Of a DNA stretch of 64,000 nt, positions 36,606 through 50,160 are shown one piece after another. The DNA lies in the NCBI RefSeq assembly GCF_910591885.1, contig NC_063278.1, positions 19,793,989 to 19,857,988 of the forward strand, in the 5' to 3' direction. Positions within the stretch are counted from its first letter, which is position 1. Every line of letters begins with the position of its first letter. A model generated the notes under the pieces. That model had not been told where the DNA came from and did not search any database. It worked only from the letters and a program-made list of their open reading frames with translations. A program made the translations under genes and the position numbers. This DNA is from Bombus terrestris (taxonomy: Eukaryota; Arthropoda; Insecta; Hymenoptera; Apidae).

Positions 36606-37075
36606 TACACTGCTTCACGGAAGTATTTGAACACTTACTACCACAGAAGACTATTATTTTCACATTGTATATGTTGTATAGAATATTTTGTAATTTCATT
36701 AGTACTGTAATGAGATACAATTTGATAGCAAATAAAATTTGAATTCTAAAAATGTACATGTTACAAAATATTTATTACAAACGTATATTTAGTAAAATAT
36801 TAATACACAGTATCAATAGTTACCTTAACCATGTAAAAAGTGTTGAAGATGGTTCCACTGTATACTGAAATTTATTAATATTGTAGATAATTTCTTGTTT
36901 AAATATTTTTGTGATCCCTACAAGATATATATGCTTGTATAGTATCTTGTAACTGCTACATACATTTTTAGAATTATTTAAAATTGTACCAATACAACTA
37001 TGATAGTTAAATGGAATTATAGAGCCAGTGAAATTATAAAATATTTCGTATAACACACGTAACCATCGCATGCAA
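36606..37075. mobile_element. Tc1-type MITE, copy 3 (inverted inner arms)
   Basis: The left end CACTGCTTCACGGAAGTATT is flanked by TA. An inner block (GAATATTTTGTAATTTCATT) reappears inverted at 37030-37055 (GTGAAATTATAAAATATTTC). The right terminal repeat is not recognisable after 37075, so that end is truncated or decayed. Confidence 0.5.
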
Positions 37076-37479
37076 CAAAATTAATTTTTGATTTGTAACG
37101 CAAAAAATTATTTTCCTACTCTCGATTCTTAAAGCTAATTATATCCATTTAAGAAACGTTCAATTTTTTTTTCGTACGCGTACACGCAAGCTCGCGAAAA
37201 AGATTCTCCCAATAAACTGTTAATTATCAAAGAATACCGTATATAATATAAATGAACAAAGGATAGTATTATTGCTATCGAATCTTTGAATCTTATGTGA
37301 ACGCGTTAGAACGTTAGAAGATATAGACGCGATAGAGGAATGTAGTAGGAAGTGTTTTATCTCTCTGAGAGAGTAGCCCATCGAGAGATAGCGTCATTGT
37401 TAAGTAACAATCGTGCGAATGGTAACGTCGAATAATATTAAGTTACGAATTCCGTTGGGTAATGTTGGCCTGACGGTGA

Positions 37480-38000
37480 AAATCGATTTCCGCGACAACT
37501 AGTTTCTGCTTCGCATTTCCCCTTCGACCAACCTCGCTCAGCCTCGATTCACGGGAGGCGATTTTCCCCTGTCTCTCTGTACAGCATCGAAAGCTAGCCC
37601 CTTCCTCCCTGCAACCGTTTTCTCCTTCCAGTTACCGGTGATTCCTCTCGTTTCGGCTCATAAAAGAGTAAAGTCTTCGTGATTCGTTAATTGCGATGAC
37701 GAGGAGGAGAATCCGCGGCACAAGATCGATAGACATTTCCCTGATTTCCGTTGAAAGGAAACTCTCGGCGAATTTCAGTTTCATTAATTTCGAAGATCTT
37801 TCCCTCATCGCCGAGGGTCCTGCAGCACGCCACTTGAACATTCTCGTCGAACGAGGAGGAGCTCACTTGAAAATTCCAATCACTGCCGTTACCGACTAGC
37901 TGCGAGAAAAAAGAAAATTTTCTTCGCGACATTTAATCGGCAGTATTCGATGAATGCAAATCGCAGCTCGGCGGCTGTCATCTGCTTGGTCCGAAAAATT
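37480..38000. other. GC-richer segment, possible exon or regulatory DNA
   Basis: A stretch clearly less AT-rich than its flanks. It holds a pyrimidine-rich run ending TTCTCCTTCCAG (near 37620-37632) and moderately open frames on both strands (67 codons plus, 69 and 81 codons minus). None of the translations shows a motif that I recognise, and overlapping open frames on both strands often reflect composition. It may be an untranslated exon or a regulatory region. Confidence 0.2.
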
Positions 38001-39530
38001 TCGTCGCTTCTCGTTACGTTTGTAGCTACGACTAAACGAGATCGTTAAATTTTCGATATTACAGCATAAAGATATGCTTTGCCGTTTTATAAGAAATAAC
38101 GCAGTCAACATGTAGCTTGTCCGTCCACGCTTTCAAAGCATATATTTCAAGCCTTAACGGACGTTAACGCTTCGCACATGACTTGCCGCTGGGTCGTCGT
38201 TTTACTTCGTAGCTGTGTGAAAAATGTTGCTAACACTGCTCGATACGAGAACATACTTTTAGCACAGGAACGTTTATTCTAACGTTATTCATCGCGATCT
38301 ATACGTTCAAGCTTTGATTATTTATTTACATGCTATCGATGTGTCATGTTTTTTCACAACATGCAGAAACATGGAGGAACGTGGTGTTCTCTTACGCGTT
38401 TTATCAAAACATATATTTACTTCTGCTCTCTCACCAAAAAATTGTAGAAGTCGTTTTAACGACTTGCGCAAACAAGGATACGTAGATCCATAATGACTCG
38501 CGTGGTCCACGCTGCCCATGAATCTATCTATAATTCGATACGACTTGATGTTTTTGGCTTAAGTTTTTAACCTACCTTCCACGAGACATACACGTCCGAT
38601 ACGGTAAAGTTATAATGTCACGTTACAGGTAAAATACATCCGTTAAGGGATAAAAAGGCACCTATGGTATGTGTAGGTTTCGGATAATATTTGGAATGGG
38701 ACGTACGACGTTGAAATGCCTCTTTTTAAATAATCTTTTTATTTATGGAAAATTAAAGAAATCCAAAATGTATTTCAAGAAATACGTACGTATCTTTATC
38801 TTTCTATTACAATTTAAAGTACGTAACACAATTTAAAAGAATATTTTCTGAATTATTTGTAAATACGTGCATCGAGTTTTATTTTTATTCTAAACCACAT
38901 CAAGCCACTGATTAATGAGATATTTCTAAATGCTATTTATAAAATCGTTATCTATGTTCTGGCTAAGTATTGCGTATACTTGGATACTCTAAGTACGTAT
39001 TCATCGATTTCCATGAACTTATTAATTAAAGATAACGCTACTGATTCAACCAAGCCTCTAGTAAACGTTGCACGATTTTCATGAGGGTTTATGATAAACT
39101 TCGTTTTCTAGTACATCCCAAAGGAAATCTGGAAATTTGGGGATCATGAGAATTCTGTCACAACCATCCGATCGGTTATAAAACAAGGTTTTTCAGTAGT
39201 AATCCTGATTATTGTATAAAACGTACACGACAGTCGTCGTGTCTACTACCGCGTTGTTGTACGAATACGCAACGATATCTGCAGCAAAAGAGCTAACGTT
39301 TCTATTAACATTGTTGAATCTGAGCTTCCCCCTGCTTATATGTCATATGTCACAAATTGATGAAACCCAATGAAACCGCAGCAGATATTGTTAATCATCG
39401 CCTGGTAATCAATCTCGTGAAATCAATGAAGGTTTTCCAATAGTGCATATTTCTTCGGTTAATCTATACATAATTGGCAAACTTTGCGTCATCATTAAAC
39501 AAGATATTTCATAGAAAGGAAAAGTCACAG
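38000..39530. other. no gene seen
   Basis: AT-rich, without recognisable coding frames, terminal repeats or tandem arrays. Confidence 0.45.
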
Positions 39531-39829
39531 TTATGAAAAATGCTTCGTCGCTAGTGGACGCTCGAAGCTGCGAAAATCCAACGTGGTATTATTATTGCGG
39601 TTTTGTTATTACGGTTTACATGGCTTTAGGAAGCGCACGTTTACGGGCTTCTTTGTCCCATTATTCCCCGCTTCGTTATTTTTTTATTCTATATGCTTTA
39701 TTTTTATGGGAAGTCGATCATGACAGAAGGAAAATTAGCGGAAGGGTACTGCACGGTTGTGATTTCGTCGGCGGCAAAATTCGGGCCGCAATCAGCAGAA
39801 TTTGATACGCGATTGCTGATGTCCAATAA

Positions 39830-40110
39830 TCAGCGTTGAAGTTTGATTTTGAGTGGCGACGTCTGGTCAACATGCAGCTGCTTCACAGTCTGAATACTGC
39901 GAGTATCAGTCCGAATAGCGGAGCCCGATCAACGTCTAGTCACTTCGCCGCTCTATTCTCAGCCCAACTTCAACCGATTTCGCGCTAATTATTCGCACGA
40001 TAATACACACGCTATATAATCGCGAGAGACGGTAGCCATGCGCAACCCATCAACGATCGCACGTTCCGTCGATTAACTGTTAAGCCGAATCTATACCTGT
40101 CCACTTTGGA
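39830..40110. other. GC-richer segment with TATA-like box
   Basis: A locally GC-rich stretch with CTATATAATCGCGAG near 40010-40025, which could act as a TATA box on the plus strand. No clear initiator or downstream open frame follows, so a promoter call is not supported beyond a suggestion. Confidence 0.15.
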
Positions 40111-43100
40111 TGATCATCGTGGCTGTTTCATTGACAATGAATATAAAAGATGAAATTATTCACATCAGTTCACTGGTTGAACTCCTTTCGCTAGTCTGAA
40201 ATATTCTCTGAAACTTAAATACTTAATATTTGCGCCGTCTAAAAGAGATAAAGGGAATCTATATTCATTTCGTACGATATGTGTCATTGAAATGCGATCT
40301 GATTCTTCCGAATACGGATTCAGTATAAACGTATACTCGTAACAGTGTGCATTATAAAATATAAATTTATACTTGTCAGTGGCGTTTCAATACGAACGAA
40401 TTATTCTCTATTTTGGCTCTATTCTGTTCACTGACCACTTTGGATGAGATATGGATGAAGACAATATTTTCTGATAAATGGGATGGTACAAATTCGCCTT
40501 TACATATTTTGAAGATTGACATTATGTCATTGCATACTGTCCGTTTGTTTATTTATTCTTCGCTATATATTCTTTCGAACTTACTTTTGTATATAATTCG
40601 AAGACTAAAACCGACCACCCTATATATGTAAAAAGTTGTTCGGAATAATAACCTTGATGGTATATAGCATATAGCATATACCATAGGGCATATAAGGCAT
40701 CAAAATAGATGAGGAGGTAACTATTTGGTAACTTCAAGTTTGGTAACTTCGGTAACGATAATAATTTCAGATGCGACAATAAGAAATTCTGAGCGTGGAA
40801 AGTTAGAAATATTTGAAATCCGCTAAGGAAATATTGAGATAACAGGATCTGTGTTTAATTTATATAGTCAACTAGTCGATATAACTGGTAGTTACATTAA
40901 TAAGTTTTTACTCATAACAATAAGTATTAATTTTAAAACATGTACACAAAATTTGCCTACTCCCATAGAAAAGAAAATCATGAAAATTTTCTTGCAGCAA
41001 CCTAGCAGTAGATGCAACGTGGAATTGAAAGATGAAGAAAAAGGAATCAAATATGGAAAGATAACAAATCTAAATCGTAAAATCAACTGTAATCTTGTAT
41101 CTGATAACGAAGAATAAATAAAATGTTATATATAAATAAATGCTGGATGTTATATAAAGTTTGGATGTTAATCGTTTAGTTAAGTAACACTTACTCCTTG
41201 GAGATTTATAAAATAGGAGCTTGCAGTGGAATTAGAAAGAAATCAGGAAAAAGATTTACTGAACGCGATAAATTTTACTACAGTATCTTGCTAACTGGCC
41301 GTCGCTATTCCCACCATTTCTTGTAAGTGCCTTTATAGTGTGCAGCTTCGAGGTTCTGACTTTAGAACTTCCGCATCACGAGTTGGGTATCAGGTATCTC
41401 TGTCTCGTTCAATTTCTCTATCCATTTCATGCCGAAGCAACATTCTTGGCATGTATACGTATACCTTCCTCTGCTAACTGGTCAGATTAGTTTCCAACAC
41501 GCGACCGGTTAACAAGACACCACTGTAATGTATATGTACACGATATACTTTCGAAATGACAAGTTCTCGTTACAAAATTGAAAATTATAAAAGAAACAAG
41601 ATGCATATGTTATTCGCTAATTGTAAGAAAACCTTCAAATATCGATAGCGATGTTCCAATTTATTACTTCCGATTCTTTTTTTATAACATCCTGTTCAAT
41701 CGAGCATGTTTCTCGGCAATTAATAACTATTTTTATACGCGCAGATTTCCAAATAAAACATCCACTGTACCTATTATGAATCTTATTAAATGAAAAAAAC
41801 CAAGCTATTTGAATTGTCAGTAACTAATAGTTTTAGCGTAATTTGCCTACGTAGTTACATTTATGTTAAAAATACAGATTTTAAATCAAATATATTCAAC
41901 TAAAATAGGATTTACATCTGATAATAATGCTATAATATGATACAAATCAAACGATAAGATGAGCGTAAAGGTCCCCAACTGACTGACTAAGGATATTGGT
42001 ATCCATAAACCAAGAGATGGATAACCGCAATTATCTGAACATGCTAGAGAATAATGCGAGACAGGGACATTTTAATCACAGGGGTGATTTTAATCTTTAC
42101 ATCGATAATAAGCTAAAACATAATTTCTATAAGAAAAGAACTGAGTATCATATCGTATAATCAAAATTGGTAGAAACGCTCCTGTCAAACAAAAAGAGAC
42201 TGATATGACTAACATAATATTATAAATAAACAAGAATTGAAAAAGAATTTTAGGAGAATTTACTTAAATTGATCACTTGTCATGTACAAGTTACTGAAAC
42301 CAGTCGTGATTTTACTACGAAGAATTAAAATATCGGTTAGATTCTTTCTTACTACTCAGAATTATGTTTCTTTTCATACGATCTTTAGTATCGGGAAATA
42401 TCTTGATATGTAATCGTTATAGAGGCAAAGATGAAGAAATATGATGACTATCGCCAAAGTCCTTTAAAATATTCCATTTTGTACTAATCTACTGTTACCA
42501 ATAAGTCTATGTTACATTATCTGAATATCTGAACTCGAAGTGTATTGAGTACAAGTCCTCGAATAATTTTTCAATTTTTCTGCGTCTGTTCCTTTGGATG
42601 ATTCCAAAATGGAGCAGTAATTATCAAAGTACATCAATAACAATAGCAAAATTTGCTTTACGAATTGTTTAAATCCAACTTTTGATTGTTCAGAATTCTA
42701 TGTACATATATGTGTGACAAATGTTTATTTTTGTTCCCGCTGTTGGTAATTATCGGATAGCTACTCTAATTGCTTCCAAATTAATGGTCAATGGAACGTC
42801 AATAAAGCTATATTTAGCTTGATTGATTATCTTTCATTATCCCTGTTTCTTCGCGAAGGTAAAATAATCTTTGTACACTGGATGTTGATATTCATTGAAA
42901 TTCATTTCTTCCGAACAAAGAATTTCTAGCTTGAATCGATTTCAGATCGGATATAACTTCTCGTGGTTGATATCCCGATGTGTTTGCGCGATGATCCGCT
43001 GATATTCTATTTTATTATCGATTTCGCGATACATGCAGTGATATATTTAACGCAAAAGATAACTTGTGGTTTGATTATATGTTGCTATCTATATACGTCG

Positions 43101-46100
43101 ACCAGCTAGCTGCCTATAATGTTGCCGGATGTTTCGAGATTGAAATTTCTCCATAATATAATATAATCTTCATAATGATAATAAGAATCAGAAACTTACG
43201 TTCTTTACCGCTGTGTTCTTTCAGTATAGAACAAACCATTTTTATCATTTCTGCTTAGATCTCTGCACTTAGATGTATTTCTTGTATATGTTTTAAATAT
43301 TCCGATCGAGTTGAACGATCTAAACACGCCTTTCAGAACGCTTTTGTTGAATATAATTAAGTTCGATCTCATGTTTCACTGCTCCGAACATCTCATCTAA
43401 TCTGTCGCAGTTATGAGATTTATTACGATGTTTAGTTGCTTTTCCATCCATCTTTATTCTAGCAGTTCCTTTAATGCTTTTAATGCAATTAACGTGACTG
43501 TGATGCACGTAGCTCCTACTGATGATTGTGAAAATGGCCTTTTAATCTACGTTTTATTGTTGGTAACGCTACTGGCAATCCCACTGTGTCAATTTCCATA
43601 ATGTTGTTCTTGTAGATCGACGGTTCTATAATTTATGTAACTGTAAGGGAGCATATGTTGGTGAGAGAGTTTCCGCCTGTTTTAGCATTAAGGAAACATT
43701 GTTTAACTATGTCCTTACCATTTGCATAAAATCCAAGGTGATCAAAATTTGGTAGTTTCTATCTTCTAAACTATTAAAAATAAATTCGTAATTCACATTT
43801 CCACGTCCACATGGACTTGTTTTCCAAAATTTAACATATGGAAATGTTCCGATTCTGTCATACCAGCTTTTAAAGGGGATCTTATTGAGCAAAAACGAAT
43901 ATTGTTTTTTTAAATATATCTCCCATCATCAGATTGAAATCATCGACTGTTAATAATTTATTGTTGTTTATGGATAATTTTAATATTTATTTTATTGTGT
44001 CATATTTTATTTAAATAATACTTAAAGCTGATAATCTTCTTTTCCAAGAATTATGAATTAGCCTTTGGCGGAAATAATTTATACGTTGTAGAATTGCTGA
44101 TTTTAAATTGATTCCGTAATATCATCAGCATGTAACAGCATACTTTGATATTGGCGAACGAGGGATTTCCGCTACTAAGAAGTTTTATAGTTTTTATGGC
44201 AACTATTATATTTTGGTTTCAATATAGTTGATTTATTTTTGTATTCACATATACATATGGAAACAGCCAATGTACTGGCAACCACGCGAAACGTTTACTA
44301 TTGTTAGCAGTACACACGCATACTTTCCATATCTGATCATGTAATAATGTATGTGTGGGTCACGTAAACAGTTTTGATAGTCAAAACATGTTTGTGGTAT
44401 CGATTTCTGTTTACATATGTATATTGTATAGAATAAAATAAAAAGATGGTTTTCTAAATTGAAAATAAAATCTGTCTGTTTGTTAATAATTTTTCATAGA
44501 TTTAGAAAAAAACATACATTTTCAAACGTAGATTCATACAAAATTATGCCATCCGTTTTTATCAAATATGCCGTCTCAATTTGCCTCGAACTACGATATA
44601 CTGACGGTTTTGGTTTGCGCTTTACCGTTATCCGATTGACAATAAATTAAACAGCTACCAACTAACAGACAGCATACGAGAATAAAAATTTTCAATCTTT
44701 TAATCAAAATTTAAATCACGTAAAAGATAGCATATAGAGAGACTGTACATGTCAATATCAAAAGTTCAATCCGAACATATTTGTTGTTCACTAACTTTCA
44801 CGTGGCCAGTATAGTACGAACTCATATCTGATTCATTGAATATACGCGTCCGTGATAGAAAAAAAGAAGAAAACAGAATATAATCAGAAAACTTAAATTT
44901 GAAATATATAGACAAATTATAATTTTTTAATAATTTTCTTATATACGTATATGTTTCTAAAGGCGAGTGTTTGTAGCAATGGAATTATTAAAGATCATTA
45001 CGAAAGGATTATCGTTAATTGCATAATGTTTTTCAGATATTTGCGAAAGCTACGAACAAGAAATGTTATTACATTTTCTATACGCGATAAGAGACCATAC
45101 ATTATTTACATATATTGTAATCTTCTTTTGTATCGCATAAAAGTAGAAAAGAGAGATCATTTGTTAAATATCAAAAATCCACAAATGATATAAAGAACGG
45201 AATTTTATACTTTTAAATGATTAATTTAGCCACGTAATCGAAAGAAAGATATTTAACTCGAAGAATATTTTTTAAATTATTACTTTTGTGCTCATCTTTT
45301 TTACCAAACATTTATGCATCATCTTGTAAATTCTGTTCTTCTTCGTGAAGAAATAATTGCTAAATTTGCTTAGACTTTGTATAAAATCTAGACTCGTATC
45401 ACACTTATCTGAATAAAACTATAAATTTACGTACATGAGTGATTCAATTACGCTATACCGTACAGTAGTTATTTCCCAGGCAGACAAAATGAATAATTCC
45501 AATCATAGAAGTTATACCAAACGTTTAAGAACTGAATCTAACACTCCTCAAATTTATGAGACCTGTAGAAAGTTAATTCCGCTTTGGATCACTCGACCTA
45601 TGATTACCAATTTCCTGAAACCTAAAATACCTCACAACGCCGCAATCGTAAACATTATTCTACGAGATTACGATAGTGAGTTCCGATTCTTTAAAATAAT
45701 AATAAACTCACAAAGGATAATTGGATCGACCATACGGGCTCGGCAAACCCGCAGATCTTAACTACGCACTACCACTATGGAATAACCACCTTATTGGTGT
45801 GAAATAACTGGTTCCAAAAAGAGTAGACCCTACGATGTAACGATCGAGAATGTCGCAGGAAAGACCAGCACAGCCAAAACAATAACGAACTGGCTAATAA
45901 AAATGGCCAGAGATAAATCTTTGTCGGGAAATCAACCCATAACCATGGTGGTAACACATGTGTTTGAATTAGGAAAGTTATGTAGAGTGTGGCTAAAACT
46001 TGAACAAATGAATTAACATTATTACAACAAAATCATCAAACTATACATACAAAACACAGTACAATATCGTTCACGTACTACTATTTCATACGTTCTATGC

Positions 46101-46980
46101 ATACACATACACACACACTCATACACATACCTTACATAAGGTACAAGTCCGACCGCACAACCTCTCGTAGTATACCTTGGGTTATTCAAATGCCGGCGGC
46201 ACAGTTTTCATTTACAGTACGATAAAATGGCGAAAAAGAATCGTGCATCAACTTTTTAGCGATCTTTGTAAAGGCGAAACTCGCCTTTACAAACGCATCT
46301 TAAAACGAATTCCGAAAAAAGGTTGTTAAACTTTGCGGAGTCGCTTGAATTCGTAAAATTTGAGAAAGAAGGAAAGGTACTTCAGTTTTCCCACTCAGTT
46401 TTGTAAGAAAAAAGTGTTTTGGAAAAAATTGAGTTCAAGAATATATACAAGAAAACAGAGATTTCACCCTTTAAAATGAAATCAACCGTACGATTTTTTT
46501 TCACAAAGTTGCAGTTGTTCGAATGTCGACAATTTTTTTCGGTCAAACTTTGGTTGGACATGGTGAAATTCGATGAAAAGATTGATATCTTTATTACATG
46601 TTTAAGGTTACGATCGGGGAATATTTTTCTACCCTCAATTCTCTTTACTTCACCGCCGCAGATAGGATCAAACGCTGTATCAAATTTGAACAAACACAAA
46701 GAACATGCCTGCGTTACTCGAGTTCCCTATTTATCTTTAAATTGAACAGACACAATCAGAGTTACTTAACTCAGATCTCTCTTCAGAACTAATTTTCGCC
46801 CGCCTTCAATTACTATCTTCTTGTTTCGATTAATTAATGTTAGCTGCTATTTTTGTCAAGATCTACTAACTTCCTGTCTCAGGTAATATCGAAGGCTAAA
46901 ATTACATTAAAGAATTTTATTCCTGAAGTATATTTTAGACAGATACTCGCAATGATTTAGAAATATCTAAATGCAACGGT
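40111..46980. other. no gene seen; long AT-rich interval
   Basis: Nearly 7 kb without a supportable gene. The longest frames (45435-45761 plus, 108 codons; 46382-46699 minus and 46419-46745 plus, overlapping) carry no recognisable domain. A minus-strand stretch 43707-43892 translates to a moderately protein-like peptide, but with no splice context or family. A short CA tract lies at about 46103-46116. Tandem GGTAACTT units occur near 40718-40755. Confidence 0.4.
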
Positions 46981-47154
46981 AGCATATAGTGTACAAAAAA
47001 CGTTTCCAAGACAATATTGAAACCCGACTAGACAAAAGCATAGTGGAATATTCGCGTTTAAAGCTACTATATAGAGCTAATTACACGTAAATTTCAATTT
47101 CACAAACACGGAAAACTAGTTACTGATAAAATTATTAGCAAATTATATCATAGC

Positions 47155-48510
47155 ATGAAGACGTACATGAACAATACCAGAATCGAGACACCAGTAAACT
47201 ACGAAACAAACAACAGTCAGAATAAAAACACAGGAACAGAAAACATGAAACACGAAAGAAATCAAATAAAGACAAATCAAACATTTCAAAAGAATAACAA
47301 ACCGACATGGCAAGTAACAATTGAGAGAAAAATTAAACAAATATGAACAAACATAGAAAGATTAACACACTACGTATGCAGAAGAAGACCGGTCAAATAA
47401 GGACATCAACTACACACAACAATTGAGAAAAAACACAGAACCTGTTGAACTTACAATTGATTCGTTTAAACAGAAAATTGTATTAAAAATTGTTAAGCAA
47501 GAAACATCAAACGGAGAAATTTACAAAAGAAGACATTGCCCAAAACAAAAGGAGATCATAAGTTTCTCAGAGATATCGACACGTGACCAGTCGAGATATA
47601 TCGTAGAGAACACTTAAAATAGACGTTATACTAGTAACTAGTTAACGATAGTCATACAGAAAACACATAATTGGAAGGCACCAGAAATTGAGGAGATTCT
47701 GGAGAAGGCTTCCCCGATTTTCAAAATACAACTCGGATCGTAGTTCGATGCGTTGTTATCTCCAGATAGAGTCAGAAACTTCGATGAAACTGACGTTTGG
47801 ATCCTAAGTAGTTAAGTAAGCTACAAATAGTAAACAATCGAAAGAGCAGCAAGTGGAGCTCGTTTAAAAGATGTCATCTTTCACATTTCGTCAAAAAATA
47901 CTCTTTACGTTAAGTATTTGCTGTATATAATATCATTGAAATTAGTTCATTAATAAAATTTTATTGACTCCTCAAGCCCTCCTCTGAATTTTGGTTCACC
48001 CTATATGTAGGTGACGTTGGACTATACGTTACATCACAAACACACATATGAAATCACTCTTGTAGAATACGGAGGGAATAAGCAAAGAAAGACACTTACA
48101 TTTCGGAATTGAAAAATGCTACGCGTAAGAAAAGGGGGTAGAAAGAAATACAAGGAACAGAAACACTTAATAGCCACTGTAAAGGACAACATGTCACGGG
48201 TTAAATATTGAAATATCCCGGTTTCAAACAAAATACAAAGTTTAAGCGTAATCAATAGGAATTATAGAACTACATAATCCTACAAAGTTATCATATATGC
48301 AGTAGGAACTCTGACATGCATACATTTAGCATAATAAAACCAACACAAACATGAACCAATTAAACAGAATCAACAAGAACAATCATGAATAAGACAAGAA
48401 CCATCTGCCTAAACCATACATGCATAGGAGGTCTTTGCCTACCAACAGAACTAGAAGGAAGAGGCACGATAAACATCAAAACACAATCTGCAAGTAATAA
48501 ATAACAACAT
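47155..48510 (+). pseudogene. non-LTR retrotransposon remnant, R4/Dong-like
   Basis: Three spaced plus-strand segments fit one decayed non-LTR polyprotein. At about 47290-47380, KPTWQVTIERKIKQI (stop) TNIERLTHY resembles the KPxWkxRiexkIkxLRxxixxLT segment before the reverse transcriptase. At 47657-47700, THNWKAPEIEEI resembles the NWKxPGxDxI motif at the start of the RT domain. At 48404-48481, CIGGLCLPTELEGRGTINIK resembles the C-terminal RLYLPRxEGGRGLINI motif. Their order and strand agree. The RT catalytic core (YADD-type) between them was not found, and stops and frameshifts are frequent. The clade assignment is from memory of motif wording and is less certain than the non-LTR assignment. 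Confidence 0.6.
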
Positions 48511-49100
48511 TCACGCAGTCGCTCGAGAGACAGCGGCACATACCAAAGGTCGCGTGTGCTCGATGTATATAGATTCGAGTCGGATTGGGATCCCGAAAGT
48601 TTGTAATTGCATAAATATTCGTGTATTATATTAGAAAAAAAGAATAGAAAATACGTATAAAATAGTTTTTCTGCGAAAGCGTGTCTTGCTCGCGATGTTC
48701 CTTCGTTTTGCGAGAGCTGACCTCATCGTTGAAAAAAAACCGTTCGCGATATCAGAGAGAACCTCCGATATGTATACTATAGATGGGAAATCGCGTGAAA
48801 CAACTTGATCGCGGCCAAATTGCGGCTTTAGTATGTAACGCCACTATCGGTTCACCTGTACTCATCGTATCCTGTACTTAACATGGTAGTCACTTTCACT
48901 CTCGCAGCATGACAACACTATTTTTTTATGTATAAAGCTGCTAAATACACGTAAAAAAATATTAAATACAATATAGTTAAAAAGTAATTTAAGAAAAATT
49001 CAAACAAAGAAACATATCTACAATAGGAAAATTTATGTATAAATTCATAATAATAATTGTACAAACAATACGCATTTCAACAAAGTAACGCAAGATAGAA
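48511..49100. other. no gene seen
   Basis: No coding frame or repeat ends were recognised. It may include the decayed 3' tail of the preceding retrotransposon, but no poly(A) or target duplication could be placed. Confidence 0.4.
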
Positions 49101-49108
49101 CTCTAAGT

Positions 49109-49313
49109 CAGTAGTTCCCAAAATTTGTTTAGTCACGGTGCGGTGGTCTTTGGAAACTGTGCAAATATTCTGGCGTTCACTTGGTATACAAATTCCAGAG
49201 TCTACAACACAGATGCAATTGCACGATTAAAAAGAAAAAAGAAAAAAAGGTGTTGCTCTTTCGTGGTAACACACGTAGTTTTATCCCAGAGGTGCACCTT
49301 TTGGGAATCACTG
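49109..49313. mobile_element. hAT-type MITE with 8-bp target duplication
   Basis: The left end CAGTAGTTCCCAAAATTTG and the right end CTTTTGGGAATCACTG are inverted repeats of the CAGNGNTTCCCAAA type usual for hAT elements. The flanks CTCTAAGT (49101-49108) and CTTTAAGT (49314-49321) match at seven of eight positions and fit the hAT target pattern of eight bases with T at position 2 and A near the end. The 205-bp interior has no transposase. Confidence 0.85.
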
Positions 49314-49321
49314 CTTTAAGT

Positions 49322-50160
49322 AATAATACACCTAAATAAAAAGCATCCCTAAACACCTCAAGTTTCTGGTACACACAGTATACACTATGCATACTACTAT
49401 GCATGCTGCAGTATCTATAATACGAAGTTACAAACAAGCATTTTTTTTTTTTTTATATAAATAGTACCTGTACAGAAAAACAAAAGCTAAGATAAGAAAA
49501 AAATGTGTGAGTCGAATATTTTGTATCGTCGTATGTACTTATTTCTTAATATTTCTTATACCGCGTCTGCATCAACTTGTTTGTTGCCTCCGGAACAACT
49601 CACGAACAGAACATAAGCTGGCCTGTTGGAAGCAGACCGTTTGATCTACCATTTCCTAAGCGAAAACGGTATTTACTGACGAATTCATTACTTGTTCGCT
49701 GCTGGCGAAAGTGCTTGTACCATCGACGAATACGGTTCGCGATCTGTTCGCAAATTGCTTGGAAAAAATAAAAAGGGTAAATATATCGTTTACAGTTACA
49801 ATTCAAAATAGAAGAAATTAGTAGAAGATCTGTATGCCAGCATTCGATATATAATGTTACATTTAAAGTATCTTCCTTATCAAATTTATCAAAGATAATT
49901 TAGTATAATAAATCGAAGTATCTTCATAACAAAAATGAAGATGCTTCGAGATTCCACCAAGAAAACGAAACGATGGTTTACAAGGGAAGTAAGAAAGACA
50001 GATTATACCTATGTGTCAACGAATAGAACGGGCGGAATTATAAATCGTTAACTCGTAAAATTGACGAATCCGAATCCTTTATTGATGTCGAAGATAAAGC
50101 CCAAGGAATTTTTGTTTTTGTCTATTTGTCGTTATCTCTTTATTAATGTAAGCGTCTAAT
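49322..50160. other. no gene seen
   Basis: Contains a T-run at 49441-49454 and AT-rich DNA. The 64- to 68-codon frames near 49577-49806, on both strands, have no motif. Confidence 0.45.

Noticed and set aside
40012..40024. TATA box for a gene at 40 kb
   Set aside because: TATATAA is frequent in AT-rich DNA, and no initiator or downstream coding frame follows.
45435..45761. 108-codon plus-strand frame as the N-terminal part of the R4-like element
   Set aside because: More than 1.3 kb from the first supported motif, and no similarity that I could name.
46382..46745. Overlapping frames of 105 and 108 codons on opposite strands
   Set aside because: Both are open because of local composition, and neither shows a motif.
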